Positions 8,024 through 16,893 are shown, numbered from the stretch's first letter. The stretch is 64,000 bases of DNA from Bog-756 sp963699345 (GCA_963699345.1 CAVOTL010000007.1:558001-622000), one strand, 5' to 3'. Program-made: numbers and translations. The notes: generated from the sequence alone by a model not told the origin.

Positions 8024-8851
8024 GTGACCGACGACCCGGTCGTCCTCTACAGCACCCGCGGCCACGTGGCCACCATCACCATGAACCGGCCGGAGGTGGT
8101 CAACGCCCAGGACACCGCGCTCATCGACGGCATCGACCACGCCCTGGACCGCGCCGACGCCGACGACGAGGTGCGCGTGGTGGTCCTGGCCGGCAACGGC
8201 AAGCACTTCTCCTCCGGCCACGACCTGAAGGCGCTGCTCAACGATGCCGACGCCGACGAGTGGTCGAAGATGCGCGACACCCCCGAGGGCAAGTTCCGCC
8301 ACGAGCAGGTGATGTACGTCGACCGCTGCAAGCGCCTGTACTCCTTCCGCAAGCCGACCATCGCCGCCGTCCAGGGCGCCTGCGTGGCCGCCGGCCTGAT
8401 GCTGGCCTGCATGTGTGACCTCATCGTGGCCGCCGACGACGCCACCTTCCAGAATCCGGTACTGCGGATGACCGGCGCCGGGGTCGAGCTGCTGGTCGAG
8501 CCGTGGGAGCTCGGCATCCGCAAGGCGAAGGAGTTCCTCTTCACCGGCGACCGGATCGACGCCCAGGAGGCCTGGCGCCTCGGACTGGTCAACCGGGTCG
8601 TGCCCCGGGCCGAGCTGACCGCACGCGTCGACGAACTGGCCGACAAGGTCGCCCTGGTACCGCCCGCCACCGCCCAGGTGGTCAAGGACTCCCTCAACCA
8701 GACGGCCACGTTCATGGGCAAGGACGCCTCGTGGAAGTACCACTTCATGGCCCACCACTGGATGCACAATTCCGAAACCGCCACGTCGGCCCTCCGGGCC
8801 CGCCAGGGCAAGGGCTCGATGTCCGAGGTCTTCGCCGAGCACCGCGACTGA
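8024..8851 (+). CDS. Enoyl-CoA hydratase (crotonase)
   Basis: 275 residues from a GTG 5 bp after the dehydrogenase stop. The crotonase core has MNRPEVVNAQD, the oxyanion segment FSSGHDLKAL near residue 64, and GACVAAGLMLACMCDLIVAA near 118-137. Where most hydratases have PExxLG-PGxGGT, this protein reads MTGAGVELLVEPWELG, so the second catalytic carboxylate is arranged differently. The long C-terminal tail (NQTATFMGKDASWKYHFMAH) is shared with the frameshifted hydratase at 34142, marking the two as the same subfamily. It probably hydrates the enoyl-CoA made by the gene before it. Confidence 0.9.
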   Translation: MTDDPVVLYSTRGHVATITMNRPEVVNAQDTALIDGIDHALDRADADDEVRVVVLAGNGKHFSSGHDLKALLNDADADEWSKMRDTPEGKFRHEQVMYVDRCKRLYSFRKPTIAAVQGACVAAGLMLACMCDLIVAADDATFQNPVLRMTGAGVELLVEPWELGIRKAKEFLFTGDRIDAQEAWRLGLVNRVVPRAELTARVDELADKVALVPPATAQVVKDSLNQTATFMGKDASWKYHFMAHHWMHNSETATSALRARQGKGSMSEVFAEHRD

Positions 8852-8854
8852 CCG

Positions 8855-10111
8855 GTGGCGTCGGCACCGGGGGAACCGGACGACACCGTGGCGTCCGCCG
8901 CCTACCGCCCGCCCCTGGCCGGCGTGCGGGTGATCGATGTCGGCACGCGCATCAGCGCGCCGTTCTGCGCCGGGCTCCTGGGCGACATGGGGGCGGAGGT
9001 CGTCAAGGTGGAGGATCCCCGCGGTGGGGACTTCATGCGGACGATCGGCCCCTTCGTCCCCACCGGGGACGACGGTCCCGACTACTCGATGTGGTGGGCC
9101 GTGGAGGGACGCGGACGCAAGGGCGTCACCCTCGACCTCCGACAGGCCGACGGCCAGGACCTGTTCCGTCGGCTCGCCGCCACGGCCGACGTCGTCTGTG
9201 AGAACTTCCGTCCCGGGGCCATGGAGGCCTGGGGCATCGGCCCCGACGACTGCGACCCCCGGCTGGTGTGGGCCCGCATCAGCGTGTTCGGCCAGGACGG
9301 GCCGTACTCGGGCCGCACCGGGCTCGACCGGATGGGGATCGCCTACGGCGGCCTCCTCCACCTGACCGGATACCCCGACCGGCCACCCGTCCGGCCCGGG
9401 GTCTCGATCTCGGACTACCTCACCGGCACCTTCGCCGCCTCGGCCGTCAACGCCGCGCTCTACCGGCGCGACGGGCCCGGTGGCACCGGCCGGGGGGGCG
9501 TGGTCGACGCCCCGCTGTACGGCTCGATCCTGCGCGTCCTCGAGTGGACCCTGGCCGCCCAGGACCGTCTGGGCCTCACCCGGGAGCGGGAGGGCAACCG
9601 GATGGCCACCTCGGCCCCCCTGGACAACTACCCGACCGCCGATGGCGCCTTCGTCTGCATCGTGGCCGGCTCCAACGTCAACTTCCGCCGCCTGTGCGCG
9701 GCCATGGGCACCCCCGAACTGGCGGACGAGGAACAGTGGTCGACGTTGGCCAAGCGGGCCGCCCGCTCCGACGAGATCAACGACGTCGTGGCCTCGTGGA
9801 CCTCGTCGCGGACGGCGGCCGAGATCGAGGCGGCCTGCATCGCCCACGAGGTGCCGGTAGGAACCGCCTACGCGGCCACCGACATCCTGTCCGATCCCCA
9901 CTTCGCCTTCCGCGGCGACCTGGTGGAGATCGACGATCCGGTGGCCGGGCCCCACCGCCAGCAGGCGCCCTTCCCCCGACTGGACGGTCGGCGGCCGACC
10001 GCCCCGCGTCCGGCACCCCTGCTCGGCGAGCACAACGACGAGATCTGGCGCGAGGTGGTGGGCCTGACCGACGCCGAGCTCGCACGGTACCGGGCCGACG
10101 GCGTCGTCTGA
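8855..10111 (+). CDS. Family III (CaiB/BaiF) CoA-transferase
   Basis: 418 residues in the normal domain order. LAGVRVIDVGTRISAPFCAG at 21-40 and MGAEVVKVEDPRGGDF at 45-60 open the Rossmann part. The likely catalytic Asp is D187 in GVSISDYLTGTFAA. The ending PAPLLGEHNDEIWREVVGL is the usual family C-terminus. The GTG start lies 3 bp after the hydratase stop, and a phosphorylase-like gene follows after 4 bp. In this operon it probably activates or recycles a carboxylic acid as its CoA ester without ATP. Donor and acceptor acids cannot be told from sequence. Confidence 0.92.
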   Translation: MASAPGEPDDTVASAAYRPPLAGVRVIDVGTRISAPFCAGLLGDMGAEVVKVEDPRGGDFMRTIGPFVPTGDDGPDYSMWWAVEGRGRKGVTLDLRQADGQDLFRRLAATADVVCENFRPGAMEAWGIGPDDCDPRLVWARISVFGQDGPYSGRTGLDRMGIAYGGLLHLTGYPDRPPVRPGVSISDYLTGTFAASAVNAALYRRDGPGGTGRGGVVDAPLYGSILRVLEWTLAAQDRLGLTREREGNRMATSAPLDNYPTADGAFVCIVAGSNVNFRRLCAAMGTPELADEEQWSTLAKRAARSDEINDVVASWTSSRTAAEIEAACIAHEVPVGTAYAATDILSDPHFAFRGDLVEIDDPVAGPHRQQAPFPRLDGRRPTAPRPAPLLGEHNDEIWREVVGLTDAELARYRADGVV

Positions 10112-10115
10112 TTCG

Positions 10116-10856
10116 GTGGCCACCGTCCGGCGTCACGTCGCCGTCCTCGCTCCGCTCCCCCTGGAGCTCGACGCGGTGGTGGCCGCCTTCGGGCTGACGC
10201 CGTCGGACGACGGAGAGGTCTGGACCGGACGGGTGGGGAACTCCGCGGTGACCGCGGTGCAGGCCGGCATGGGCCCCGACGTGGCCGCCGCGGTCACCAC
10301 CCGGCTCCTCGACGGTCTCCCGCACCGGGACGCCCCGGCCGACCACGTCCTGTCGGTAGGAATCTGCGGTGGCCTCGACCCGGCCATCGCCGTGGGCACC
10401 GTCCTGCGCCCCGATCGGGTGGTGGACCACGCCACCGGCGCCGTCTACCCCCACGCGGTGGCCACCGGGACCGATCGGACCGGCGCCTTGGTGACCACCG
10501 CCACCGTGCACTTCGACGAGGACCTCAGTCGGCGCCTCCTGGCCGAGGGCGCCCTCGGGGTCGACATGGAGTCGGCCGCTGTGGCCCGGGTCTGTGAGAA
10601 CCGGGGCCGGTCCTGGTCCGTGCACCGGGCCATCAGCGACCGGTGGGTCGACGGCCTCCTCGACCCCCGGGTGGTGGCCCTGACCGGGCCGGACGGCACC
10701 ACCGACATCGACGGCCTCACGCAGCTGCTCACCGACGAGCCCGATCTGGTCCCCCGACTCGAACAGCTGGCGAACGACACCGTGCTGGCCGCCCGGCGGG
10801 CGGCCGAGGACGCGGTGCGCGGCTGCCTGGCCCTGGACGGGTCCCGGGGCGGCTGA
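10116..10856 (+). CDS. Nucleoside phosphorylase-like protein (PNP/MTAN fold)
   Basis: 246 residues. The family signature appears as SVGICGGLDPAIAVG near 80-94, VDMESAAVARVCENRG at 149-164 with the Met-Glu pair that contacts the ribose, and VHRAISDRW with Asp175, the base-binding residue. The N-terminus (VAVLAPLPLELDAVV) resembles the small phosphorylase family linked to hopanoid or futalosine-type hydrolases as well as MTA/SAH nucleosidase. It is the last gene of the acyl-CoA operon, starting 4 bp after the CaiB stop. A role in nucleoside or adenosyl salvage is likely; why it sits with beta-oxidation genes is unclear. Confidence 0.75.
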   Translation: MATVRRHVAVLAPLPLELDAVVAAFGLTPSDDGEVWTGRVGNSAVTAVQAGMGPDVAAAVTTRLLDGLPHRDAPADHVLSVGICGGLDPAIAVGTVLRPDRVVDHATGAVYPHAVATGTDRTGALVTTATVHFDEDLSRRLLAEGALGVDMESAAVARVCENRGRSWSVHRAISDRWVDGLLDPRVVALTGPDGTTDIDGLTQLLTDEPDLVPRLEQLANDTVLAARRAAEDAVRGCLALDGSRGG

Positions 10857-10866
10857 CCCCCTCACC

Positions 10867-10896
10867 GCCTCCGGCCCCGGCTCCGGAACCGGAGGC
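10867..10896. terminator. Inverted repeat between convergent genes
   Basis: GCCTCCGG and CCGGAGGC pair across a 14-base loop, and an inner CTCCGG-AA-CCGGAG can form an alternative tighter hairpin. It lies between the stops of the phosphorylase-like gene and the converging crotonase gene. There is no T-run. Confidence 0.45.
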
Positions 10897-10913
10897 CACC
10901 AGGGGTCCGACGG

Positions 10914-11714
10914 TCAGCCGGGGTCGGCGAAGCGCGGCTTGCGCTTCTCCTTGAAGGCGGCCATTCCCTCGGCCATCTCCGGCGAGCAGGTGGCCAACGC
11001 CTGGGCGTGCCCCTCGCGCTCGAGGGCCAGCGGCAGGTCCGATTCGAAGGTGGTGTTGAGGAGCTGCTTGGAGAGTCCGAGGGAGCGGGTCGGGCCGTCC
11101 GCCAGACGCACGGCCAGGGCCTCGGCTTCCCGGCCGAGGTCCTCGACCGAGGCGGTGCAGCGGTAGGCCAGACCGGCGGTGACGGCGTCCTCCCCCACCA
11201 CCTCCTCCCCGAGCAGGACCATCGCCTTGGCCCGGGGCAGGCCGACCAGACGCGGCAGCAGGTAGGCACCTCCGGCGTCGACGACCAGGCCCCACCGGGC
11301 GAAGGACCAGATGAACCGGGTGGTCGGCTGGACGAGCACGAAGTCGCAGGCCAGGGCCAGGTGGGCGCCGGGGCCGACCGCCGTGCCGTTGACGGCGGCC
11401 ACCGTCGGCTTGTCGAGCTCCCACAGCTCGCGGATGAAGGTCTGCACGCCGATGCGCAACGCCTCGCTCGTGGACCGGGGGTCGAAGCCGGCCCCGCCGG
11501 CCTGGCTGACGGTGGACGCCCGCAGGTCCATACCCGAGCAGAACGAGTCACCGGTGCCGGTGACCAACAGCGACCGCACCCGGGCATCGCCGCGGGCCGA
11601 CCGCACGGCGGCCACGATGTCGTCGCGCATCTCGACGGTCAGTGCATTGCGGGCCTCGGGACGGTCCAGGGTGATCCGTCCGACATGGTCGTCTCCGACC
11701 TCGTAATTGATCAT
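10914..11714 (-). CDS. Enoyl-CoA hydratase/isomerase family protein
   Basis: 266 residues. Core motifs are ITLDRPEARNALT near 14-26, FCSGMDLRAS for the oxyanion hole, NGTAVGPGAHLALACDFVLV and LVVDAGGAYLLPRLVG. The second catalytic position reads Asp in VVDAGG instead of Glu, as in isomerase-type members such as PaaG. A normal C-terminal tail is present (MAEGMAAFKEKRKPRF). It is divergent from the CoA-transferase at 11755 with 40 bp between. Hydratase or double-bond isomerase activity on a CoA ester is expected. Confidence 0.88.
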   Translation of the reverse strand: MINYEVGDDHVGRITLDRPEARNALTVEMRDDIVAAVRSARGDARVRSLLVTGTGDSFCSGMDLRASTVSQAGGAGFDPRSTSEALRIGVQTFIRELWELDKPTVAAVNGTAVGPGAHLALACDFVLVQPTTRFIWSFARWGLVVDAGGAYLLPRLVGLPRAKAMVLLGEEVVGEDAVTAGLAYRCTASVEDLGREAEALAVRLADGPTRSLGLSKQLLNTTFESDLPLALEREGHAQALATCSPEMAEGMAAFKEKRKPRFADPG

Positions 11715-11754
11715 CGCCGGATGCTATCGGGCGTGGTCCGCTAGCTTCCTGCCC

Positions 11755-13441
11755 ATGTCCGACAAGGTCCGCTCCCTCGAGGAGGCCGTCGCCCACGTCC
11801 GCCCGGGCGACTCCGTGCACGTCGTCACCAACCACACCCGCTGGACGGCCGGCGCCCGGCACCTGGTCCGCTCCTGGTGGGGGCGTGATCCCGGCTTCAC
11901 CCTGGTCATGCTCAGCCTCTCCAGCCTGGGTGCCCTCTTCTTCCGCGGCGGTCTCGTCACCAAGGTCGTCACCGGGTACTCCGGGGACGTCTTCCCGAAC
12001 TTCTCCCCCAACCCGTGGTTCGCCGCGGGCGTACCTCGACGGATCCGTGGAGGTCGAGCACTGGTCGTTCCTGACCTTCCTCCAGCGTCTCGAGGCGGCG
12101 GCCCGGGGACTGCCCGCCGTCACCACCGCCTCCTTGGCCGGTTCCTCCATGGCCGACAACGCCGGCTACGCCCGGGTCGACACGCCCTTCGGCGAGGTCG
12201 GACTGCTCGAGGCCTACGCGCCCGACATCACCCTGCTCCACGCACCGATCGCCGACCGGCAGGGCAACCTGGCCTTCAACGCCCCCGGACTCGAGGGGGT
12301 CTGGGGGGCGTTGGCCGCCCGACGCGGGGTCGTCGCCACCGTCGACCGGGTGGTCGACGACATCCGGCCCTGGTCCCACCTGGTCAAGGTGCCCGGTCAC
12401 CGGGTGCTGGCCGTCGCCGAAACCCCGATGGGGGCCCATCCCGGCGGCCTGTTCGCCCGGGACACGCCCGTCGATCCCTACGGCGAGGACCTGGAGTTCT
12501 GGGCCGAGGCCCGCGCCGCCAGCCACGGCGACGACTTCGACGCCTGGATCGACGCGTGGGTCCTCGGACCCGCGGACCAGGACGAGTACCTCGCCCGGCT
12601 CGGCACCGAACGGATCGCCGGACTGCGACGTCGGGCGGCGGCGGACTCCTGGCGCGACGACGAGGCGGCCCATCCGCCCGACCTCGAGGCGCCGGTGGTG
12701 GCCTGGGAGGCGGCCGCGGTCCACGGTGCCCGCTACCTGGCGGACCGGGTGACCACCCTCGGGGCCGACGCCGTCCTGGCCGGGGCGGGGGTGGCCAACC
12801 TGGCCGCCTGGTTGGCCGTCGAACTGGCCCGGGAAGAGGGGTCCGACGTGGTACTGACCGCCGAACTCGGGCTGTGGGGGTACGAACCCACGCCCGCTGA
12901 CCCGTTCGTCTTCAACCACCGCAGCTTCCCCACCGCCACCATGCTGGGCGATGCCGACCAGGTGCTGGGCACCCTGGTCGGCGGACCCGGGACCACCCTG
13001 GTGGGTTGCCTCGGCGCCGCCCAGATCGACCGGCACGGCAACATCAACTCGACCGTCGTCCCGGGCCAGGTCTTCCTCGTCGGCTCCGGGGGCGGCAACG
13101 ACGTGGCCTCCAGTGCCGACGAGGTCGTGGTGATGACCACCCTGACCTCGCGTCGGCTGGTCGCCGACGCACCGTACGTGACCTCGGTGGGCGACCACGT
13201 GCGGGCACTGGTGACCGATCGCGCGCTCTTCGAAAAAGACGAGTCGGGGGTATTGGCGCTGGTGGCGGTGGCACCGGGCGACGGCACGGTGGCCGAGCGG
13301 GTGGATGCCGTACGGGCCCGTTGCCCGTGGGACCTGTCGGTGGCCGACGAGGTGGTCGAACTCGAGGCGCCGGATCCGTCGCTGGTGGCGCGTCTGCGGC
13401 GCTGGGATCCCCAGGGACGGTTCCTGCGACCGGGGGCCTGA
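11755..13441 (+). CDS. Type I CoA-transferase, alpha and beta parts fused; one frameshift
   Basis: Reading across one extra G in the GGG at 12027-12029 gives a 561-residue protein. The first half (KVRSLEEAVAHVRPGDSVHV through PFGEVGLLEAYAPDITLLHA and DRQGN) is the alpha part. The second half (LTAELGLWGYEP, GAAQIDRHGNINSTVV, GSGGGNDVASSADEVVV) is the beta part. ADRQGN and IDRHGN are conserved family motifs. The Glu in AELGLWG could be the nucleophile, though this is less certain than in SENG-type enzymes. The size resembles fused forms of glutaconate- or IpdAB-like transferases, the latter acting on CoA esters in steroid ring catabolism. The ATG start is shortly downstream of the divergent crotonase. 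Confidence 0.8.
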
Positions 13442-13595
13442 GGCCGCCTCCGGGACACTGACGGCCCGGCGACGCAACGATCGCGCCTGCCCCGGACAGG
13501 GCGGCGCCTCTTTCCCCTTCCCCTCCCCGGCGACGATCGGGTCGACACGGCACCTGCGTCCATCGCGGCTCCCGGCTGCGGTTGCCGGCTGCCTC

Positions 13596-13641
13596 TTGAC
13601 GCAACCTATTGGTTGCTATATTATCGCAATCAGTAGGTTGC
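13596..13641 (+). promoter_or_regulatory. Promoter with two matching inverted-repeat operators for the SRPBCC-ArsR operon
   Basis: A -35 TTGACG (13596-13601) and -10 TATTAT (13619-13624) are separated by 17 bp. GCAACC-TATT-GGTTGC (13601-13616) fills the spacer, and a second copy, GCAATC-AGTA-GGTTGC (13626-13641), lies just downstream, 25 bp centre to centre. Both have a 6-4-6 layout. The position over the core promoter suits a repressor, and the ArsR protein encoded at the operon's end is the obvious candidate. GAGGAGG follows 5 bases before the ATG at 13668. The rest of 13442-13595 holds nothing recognised. Confidence 0.8.
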
Positions 13642-13667
13642 AATAATCCACGACCGAGGAGGACCCG

Positions 13668-14147
13668 ATGACTACCAGCACCGACTACCGCACGACCGTC
13701 CGGATCAACGCACCGGCCGACGTCGTGTTCGACGCCGTCACGACGACCGACGGCCTCACCGCCTGGTGGAGCCCGGTCACGGGCTCGGGCCTGACCGGGG
13801 GAGAGCTCCGCTTCCCAATGGTCGCGGACCAGCGACCCCTGCTCATCCACGTGGACGAGGCCACGCGGCCCACCAGCGTGCGATGGACCGTGGCGGAGTG
13901 CACCTTCATGGAGGGCTGGCAGGGCACGCGGCCGACGTTCACCATCGCGCCGATCGACGGCGGCGCCTGCGAGCTCACCTTCGAACACCGCGGCCTCGAC
14001 GACGGGCTCGAGTGCAAGGACATGTGCAGCCGCAGCTGGGACCACTTCGTAAACACCAGCCTGGTCGAGCTGGCCGAAGGGGGCCCGGGCGCCCCCAATC
14101 GCAGCCCGCGGGACCTCACCCGTCGGGCCGCCGAGGAGCGGGCTTGA
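13668..14147 (+). CDS. SRPBCC (AHSA1-like) domain protein
   Basis: 159 residues forming a helix-grip START/AHSA1 domain: YRTTVRINAPADVVFDAVTT at 7-26, LTAWWSPVTGSGLTGGELRF, then CELTFEHRGLDD and CSRSWDHFVNTSLVEL. The fold makes a deep hydrophobic cavity that binds small lipophilic ligands. It is the first gene behind the double-operator promoter and has a strong ribosome site. Co-transcription with a second SRPBCC gene and an ArsR regulator is a common actinobacterial arrangement. The ligand and any enzymatic role are unknown. Confidence 0.88.
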   Translation: MTTSTDYRTTVRINAPADVVFDAVTTTDGLTAWWSPVTGSGLTGGELRFPMVADQRPLLIHVDEATRPTSVRWTVAECTFMEGWQGTRPTFTIAPIDGGACELTFEHRGLDDGLECKDMCSRSWDHFVNTSLVELAEGGPGAPNRSPRDLTRRAAEERA

Positions 14148-14241
14148 CGCGGTTCGTCCGGGGACGGTCCAGGCCCGGGCCGTCCCCGGATCGGCACCCG
14201 TCGTCTGTCATCATCGGTCGTCGCTCCCGAAGGAGGTTCCC

Positions 14242-14673
14242 ATGGCGTTCCCCGACCGCATCGAACGGACCCTGACCCTGGCCAGCCCACCCGAACGGGT
14301 GTGGCAGGCGCTCACCACGGCGGACGGGTTGGGCGCCTGGTTCGGCGAGCGGGCCACGATCGACCTCCGGCCGGGCGGGGCGGCCACCATGACGTTCGCC
14401 GGGGGCACGACGGTGGATATGCGCGTGGAGCGGGTCGAGGAGCCGGAGGTGTTCGCCTACACGTGGCGCCTCCCCGACCTGCCCGAGGACGACCCCCGCC
14501 GCACCTACGTCGAATTCACTTTGGAGCCCATCGGGGACGGCACCCGGCTCCACCTCGTCGAGACCGGCTTCGCGCAGCTCCCCGTGGACACGCGGCAGGG
14601 GACGTACGACGCCCACGGCGAGGGCTGGACACGCGAGCTGGCGGAGCTCGTGGTGCACGTCGTCGGTGCCTGA
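14242..14673 (+). CDS. SRPBCC (AHSA1-like) domain protein
   Basis: 143 residues with the opening RIERTLTLASPPERVWQALT and then LGAWFGERATIDLRPGG, typical of AHSA1-type SRPBCC proteins that pair with ArsR regulators. The ending YDAHGEGWTRELAELVVHV is the usual C-terminal helix. AAGGAGG lies at the right distance before the ATG. It lies 94 bp after the first SRPBCC gene and overlaps the ArsR gene by 8 bp, so translation of the two is probably coupled. It may bind a hydrophobic ligand or modulate the regulator; there is no direct evidence for either. Confidence 0.88.
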   Translation: MAFPDRIERTLTLASPPERVWQALTTADGLGAWFGERATIDLRPGGAATMTFAGGTTVDMRVERVEEPEVFAYTWRLPDLPEDDPRRTYVEFTLEPIGDGTRLHLVETGFAQLPVDTRQGTYDAHGEGWTRELAELVVHVVGA

Positions 14674-14995
14674 CCTCGAGGACGTCGCCGAGCAGGTCTT
14701 CGTCGCCCTGGCCGATCCGACGCGCCGGTCGATCCTCGCCTCCCTCGCCACCCTCGGCCCGTCCACCGCCACCGATCTCGCCGGCCGGCTCCCGATCACC
14801 CGGCAGGCCGTCGCCAAGCACCTCGCCCTCATGGCGGCGACCGGACTCGTCACCGCCGAGCCCGGTGAGCGCCGTCGGGTGCGGTACCGCCTGAACTCGG
14901 CGCCGGTCCAGGTCGCCCAGCAGTACCTGGCGGCGCTCGCCCACGCCTGGGACGACCGCCTCGGCGACCTCGAGCGCTACCTCACGGAGTCGTGA
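14666..14995 (+). CDS. ArsR-family transcription regulator
   Basis: 109 residues from a GTG inside the end of the preceding gene. The winged-helix signature is clear: ALADPTRRSILASLATLG at 14-31, TATDLAGRLPITRQAVAKHL at 34-53 as the helix-turn-helix, and the wing GERRRVRYRL at 67-76. No Cys metal site is visible, so it belongs to the non-metal ArsR group found with SRPBCC genes. It probably binds the paired GCAACC/GGTTGC repeats at 13601-13641 and represses its own operon. No other obvious DNA-binding regulator was found in the window. Confidence 0.92.
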   Translation: MPDLEDVAEQVFVALADPTRRSILASLATLGPSTATDLAGRLPITRQAVAKHLALMAATGLVTAEPGERRRVRYRLNSAPVQVAQQYLAALAHAWDDRLGDLERYLTES

Positions 14996-15003
14996 CCGGG
15001 GGC

Positions 15004-15027
15004 CTGACCGCCACCCCCGTCGGTCAG
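15004..15027. terminator. Hairpin between convergent genes
   Basis: CTGACCG, a 10-base loop and CGGTCAG form a 7-bp stem just after the ArsR stop, overlapping the stop codon of the converging dehydrogenase gene. There is no T-run. Confidence 0.4.
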
Positions 15028-16247
15028 TCGACCAGGGGGTCCATCCATCCCGGTGACACCGACGATCGACCGGCCACCACGGCCCCGCCGACGTAGTTGC
15101 GCTGCGCCTCCACCGTGCCCGCACCGAAGCACAGGCCCCGGATGTCCCGGTAGGCCCGCTCCACCGGGTACTCGTGGCTGTAGCCGTAGCCGCCGTGGAT
15201 CTGCATGGCCTCGTCGCACACGAACTTGGCCGCCAGGTTGGCGGCCACCTTGGCCATGGCCGTCTCGAGCGGGGGTGGGGTGCCTCCCGGTCCCGCCAGA
15301 TGGACGGCCCGGGTGAGCAGCAGGCGGGCGCCCTCCAGCTGCACGGCCATGTCGGCCGCCTTCCACCGCAGGCCCTGGAGGTCCCCGATGGGGCGTCCGT
15401 CGACCTCGCGGTCGTGCATGTACCGCACCGCGTGCTCGAGCGCGCCCTGGGCCGCGCCCACACACATGGCGGCGTTGCCGCACCGCTCGTGGTTGAGGTG
15501 GCCGAGCAGCACCTTGAAGGCCTCGGTCGTGCCCGGCACGCCCGCCACCAGGACGTCCTCCTCGCCGATGGCGACCCCGTCGAAGGCCACCTCCGCCTCG
15601 GTGGCCGCATGGATGCCCATGCCGTGGTGTCGACCGGTGATGGCGACCCCCTCGCGGTCCATGGGGACGACGACGGCACCGATGCCCTTCGCCCCCTCGC
15701 CCCCGGGCCACCGGCACCACACCAGGATGCCCTGAGCCACGTCGCCCAGGGTCGAGTAGTTCTTGTAGCCGTTCAGACGGAACCGACCCGGTCCGTCGGC
15801 GACCAGGGCGGCGCGCATGTTCTGGACGGCCGAACCGGCGTCGGGCTCGGTGATGCCGATGCTGACGATGGCCTCGCCGTCGGCCACCCGGGGGAGCCAG
15901 CGCTCCTTCAGGGCGTCGCCACCGAGGTGCTCGATGCCGCGGGAGGGGCCGTTGAAGGCCAGTTGGCAGCAGATCGCCGTGGACACGTCGTGGCGGGCGA
16001 TCTCCTCCAACACGATCGCCGCCTCCACGTCGCCGAGGCCGAGCCCACCCCACTGCTCCCCGATCGTCACCCGGAACAGGTCGGCCTTGGCCAGGGCGGT
16101 GAGCGCCTCCCTCGGCAGCTCACCCGTCAGGTCGGCGTCCCGGGCGAGCGGGGCGACGGCCCGCTGGCCCACCTCGCGGGCCAGTTGGCGCAGGGCGGCC
16201 TGGTCCTCGGTCTCCGCGTAGGGGTCGGCTCCGTGGGCACTCGCCAT
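15024..16247 (-). CDS. Acyl-CoA dehydrogenase (FadE)
   Basis: 407 residues with full family layout: VTIGEQWGGLGLGDVEAAIV, VSIGITEPDAGSAVQNMRAA, RLNGYKNYSTLGDVAQG, and MQIHGGYGYSHEYPVERAYR near the C-terminus. At the YEGT position of the medium-chain enzyme this protein reads GAGTVEAQRN, so Ala replaces the usual catalytic Glu there; the base may lie elsewhere or activity may differ. The C-terminal tail (GRSSVSPGWMDPLVD) is slightly extended. It is convergent with ArsR, and its upstream neighbour on the same strand is the carbonic-anhydrase-like gene about 100 bp away. The substrate acyl-CoA is unknown. Confidence 0.9.
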   Translation of the reverse strand: MASAHGADPYAETEDQAALRQLAREVGQRAVAPLARDADLTGELPREALTALAKADLFRVTIGEQWGGLGLGDVEAAIVLEEIARHDVSTAICCQLAFNGPSRGIEHLGGDALKERWLPRVADGEAIVSIGITEPDAGSAVQNMRAALVADGPGRFRLNGYKNYSTLGDVAQGILVWCRWPGGEGAKGIGAVVVPMDREGVAITGRHHGMGIHAATEAEVAFDGVAIGEEDVLVAGVPGTTEAFKVLLGHLNHERCGNAAMCVGAAQGALEHAVRYMHDREVDGRPIGDLQGLRWKAADMAVQLEGARLLLTRAVHLAGPGGTPPPLETAMAKVAANLAAKFVCDEAMQIHGGYGYSHEYPVERAYRDIRGLCFGAGTVEAQRNYVGGAVVAGRSSVSPGWMDPLVD

Positions 16248-16350
16248 CGTTCCATCCTCTCTTCCTTCGACCCCGTGAGGTTACGACAGTCGACGACCGG
16301 AGCCGGTCCTGCGGGCATCGCCCCGGTCGGAGCGAGGGGCGGGCCGGCCC

Positions 16351-16893
16351 TCACCCCTCGAGACACTCCGACAGCGCCACCTCCCGACTGCCGTCCCGGT
16401 GCTGGGGCAGGTGCCTCGAGGAGTACGCGTCGGCGTTCTGTCTGACCGACTCCGGACTCACCACTCCCGGTCGGATCCGGGCGGGCACCCCGAGGGCCAT
16501 CGCCCCCGAGGGGACCTCCGTCCCCGGGGGCACGACCGCGCCGGCCCCGACGAGCGAACCGGAGCGGCAGGTGACCGCCTCCAGGACCACCGCTCCCGAG
16601 CCGACCAGGACCAGGTCCTCGAGGTGGCACCCTTCCAGGTGCACCAGGTGGCCGATCACGCAGTCGGACCCGATCCGGGTCTGATTCGTGGTCTGGGTGT
16701 GGATCACGGAGCCGTCCTGGATCGAGGTCCGGGCACCGATGACGATCGGACCGTTGTCGGCCCGGATGACCACACCGGGCCAGACGCTCGAGCGCGGTCC
16801 GATCCGCACGTCGCCGATCAGGACCGCCCGGGGGTGGATGAAGGCCTCGGGATGGATCCGGGGCCGTTCGTCGTCCAACGCGTAGAGAGTCAT
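16351..16893 (-). CDS. Gamma-carbonic-anhydrase-like left-handed beta-helix protein
   Basis: 180 residues from the ATG at 16893 (an in-frame ATG at 16902 is also possible). Hexapeptide repeats run from about residue 20 to 145 (ADNGPIVIGARTSIQDGSVI and following turns). Three His at positions expected for the zinc site are visible: VIHT, IGHL and LVHLEGC. The usual VHGC is VHLEGC here, a small insertion near the site. Such proteins are annotated as gamma carbonic anhydrases or PaaY-like thioesterases; PaaY homologues often sit with acyl-CoA catabolic genes, which would fit. The 108 bp upstream separates it from a divergent reductase gene. Confidence 0.8.
   Translation of the reverse strand: MTLYALDDERPRIHPEAFIHPRAVLIGDVRIGPRSSVWPGVVIRADNGPIVIGARTSIQDGSVIHTQTTNQTRIGSDCVIGHLVHLEGCHLEDLVLVGSGAVVLEAVTCRSGSLVGAGAVVPPGTEVPSGAMALGVPARIRPGVVSPESVRQNADAYSSRHLPQHRDGSREVALSECLEG

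Noticed and set aside
7910..10123. Long open frame (about 737 codons) on the minus strand opposite the hydratase and CaiB genes
   Set aside because: It is opposite well-supported genes with intact motifs, has a Gly/Val/Arg/His-rich composition without recognisable domains, and is the expected shadow of GC-rich codon use. Similar antisense frames at 35156-37261 and 56052-58043 were dropped for the same reason.
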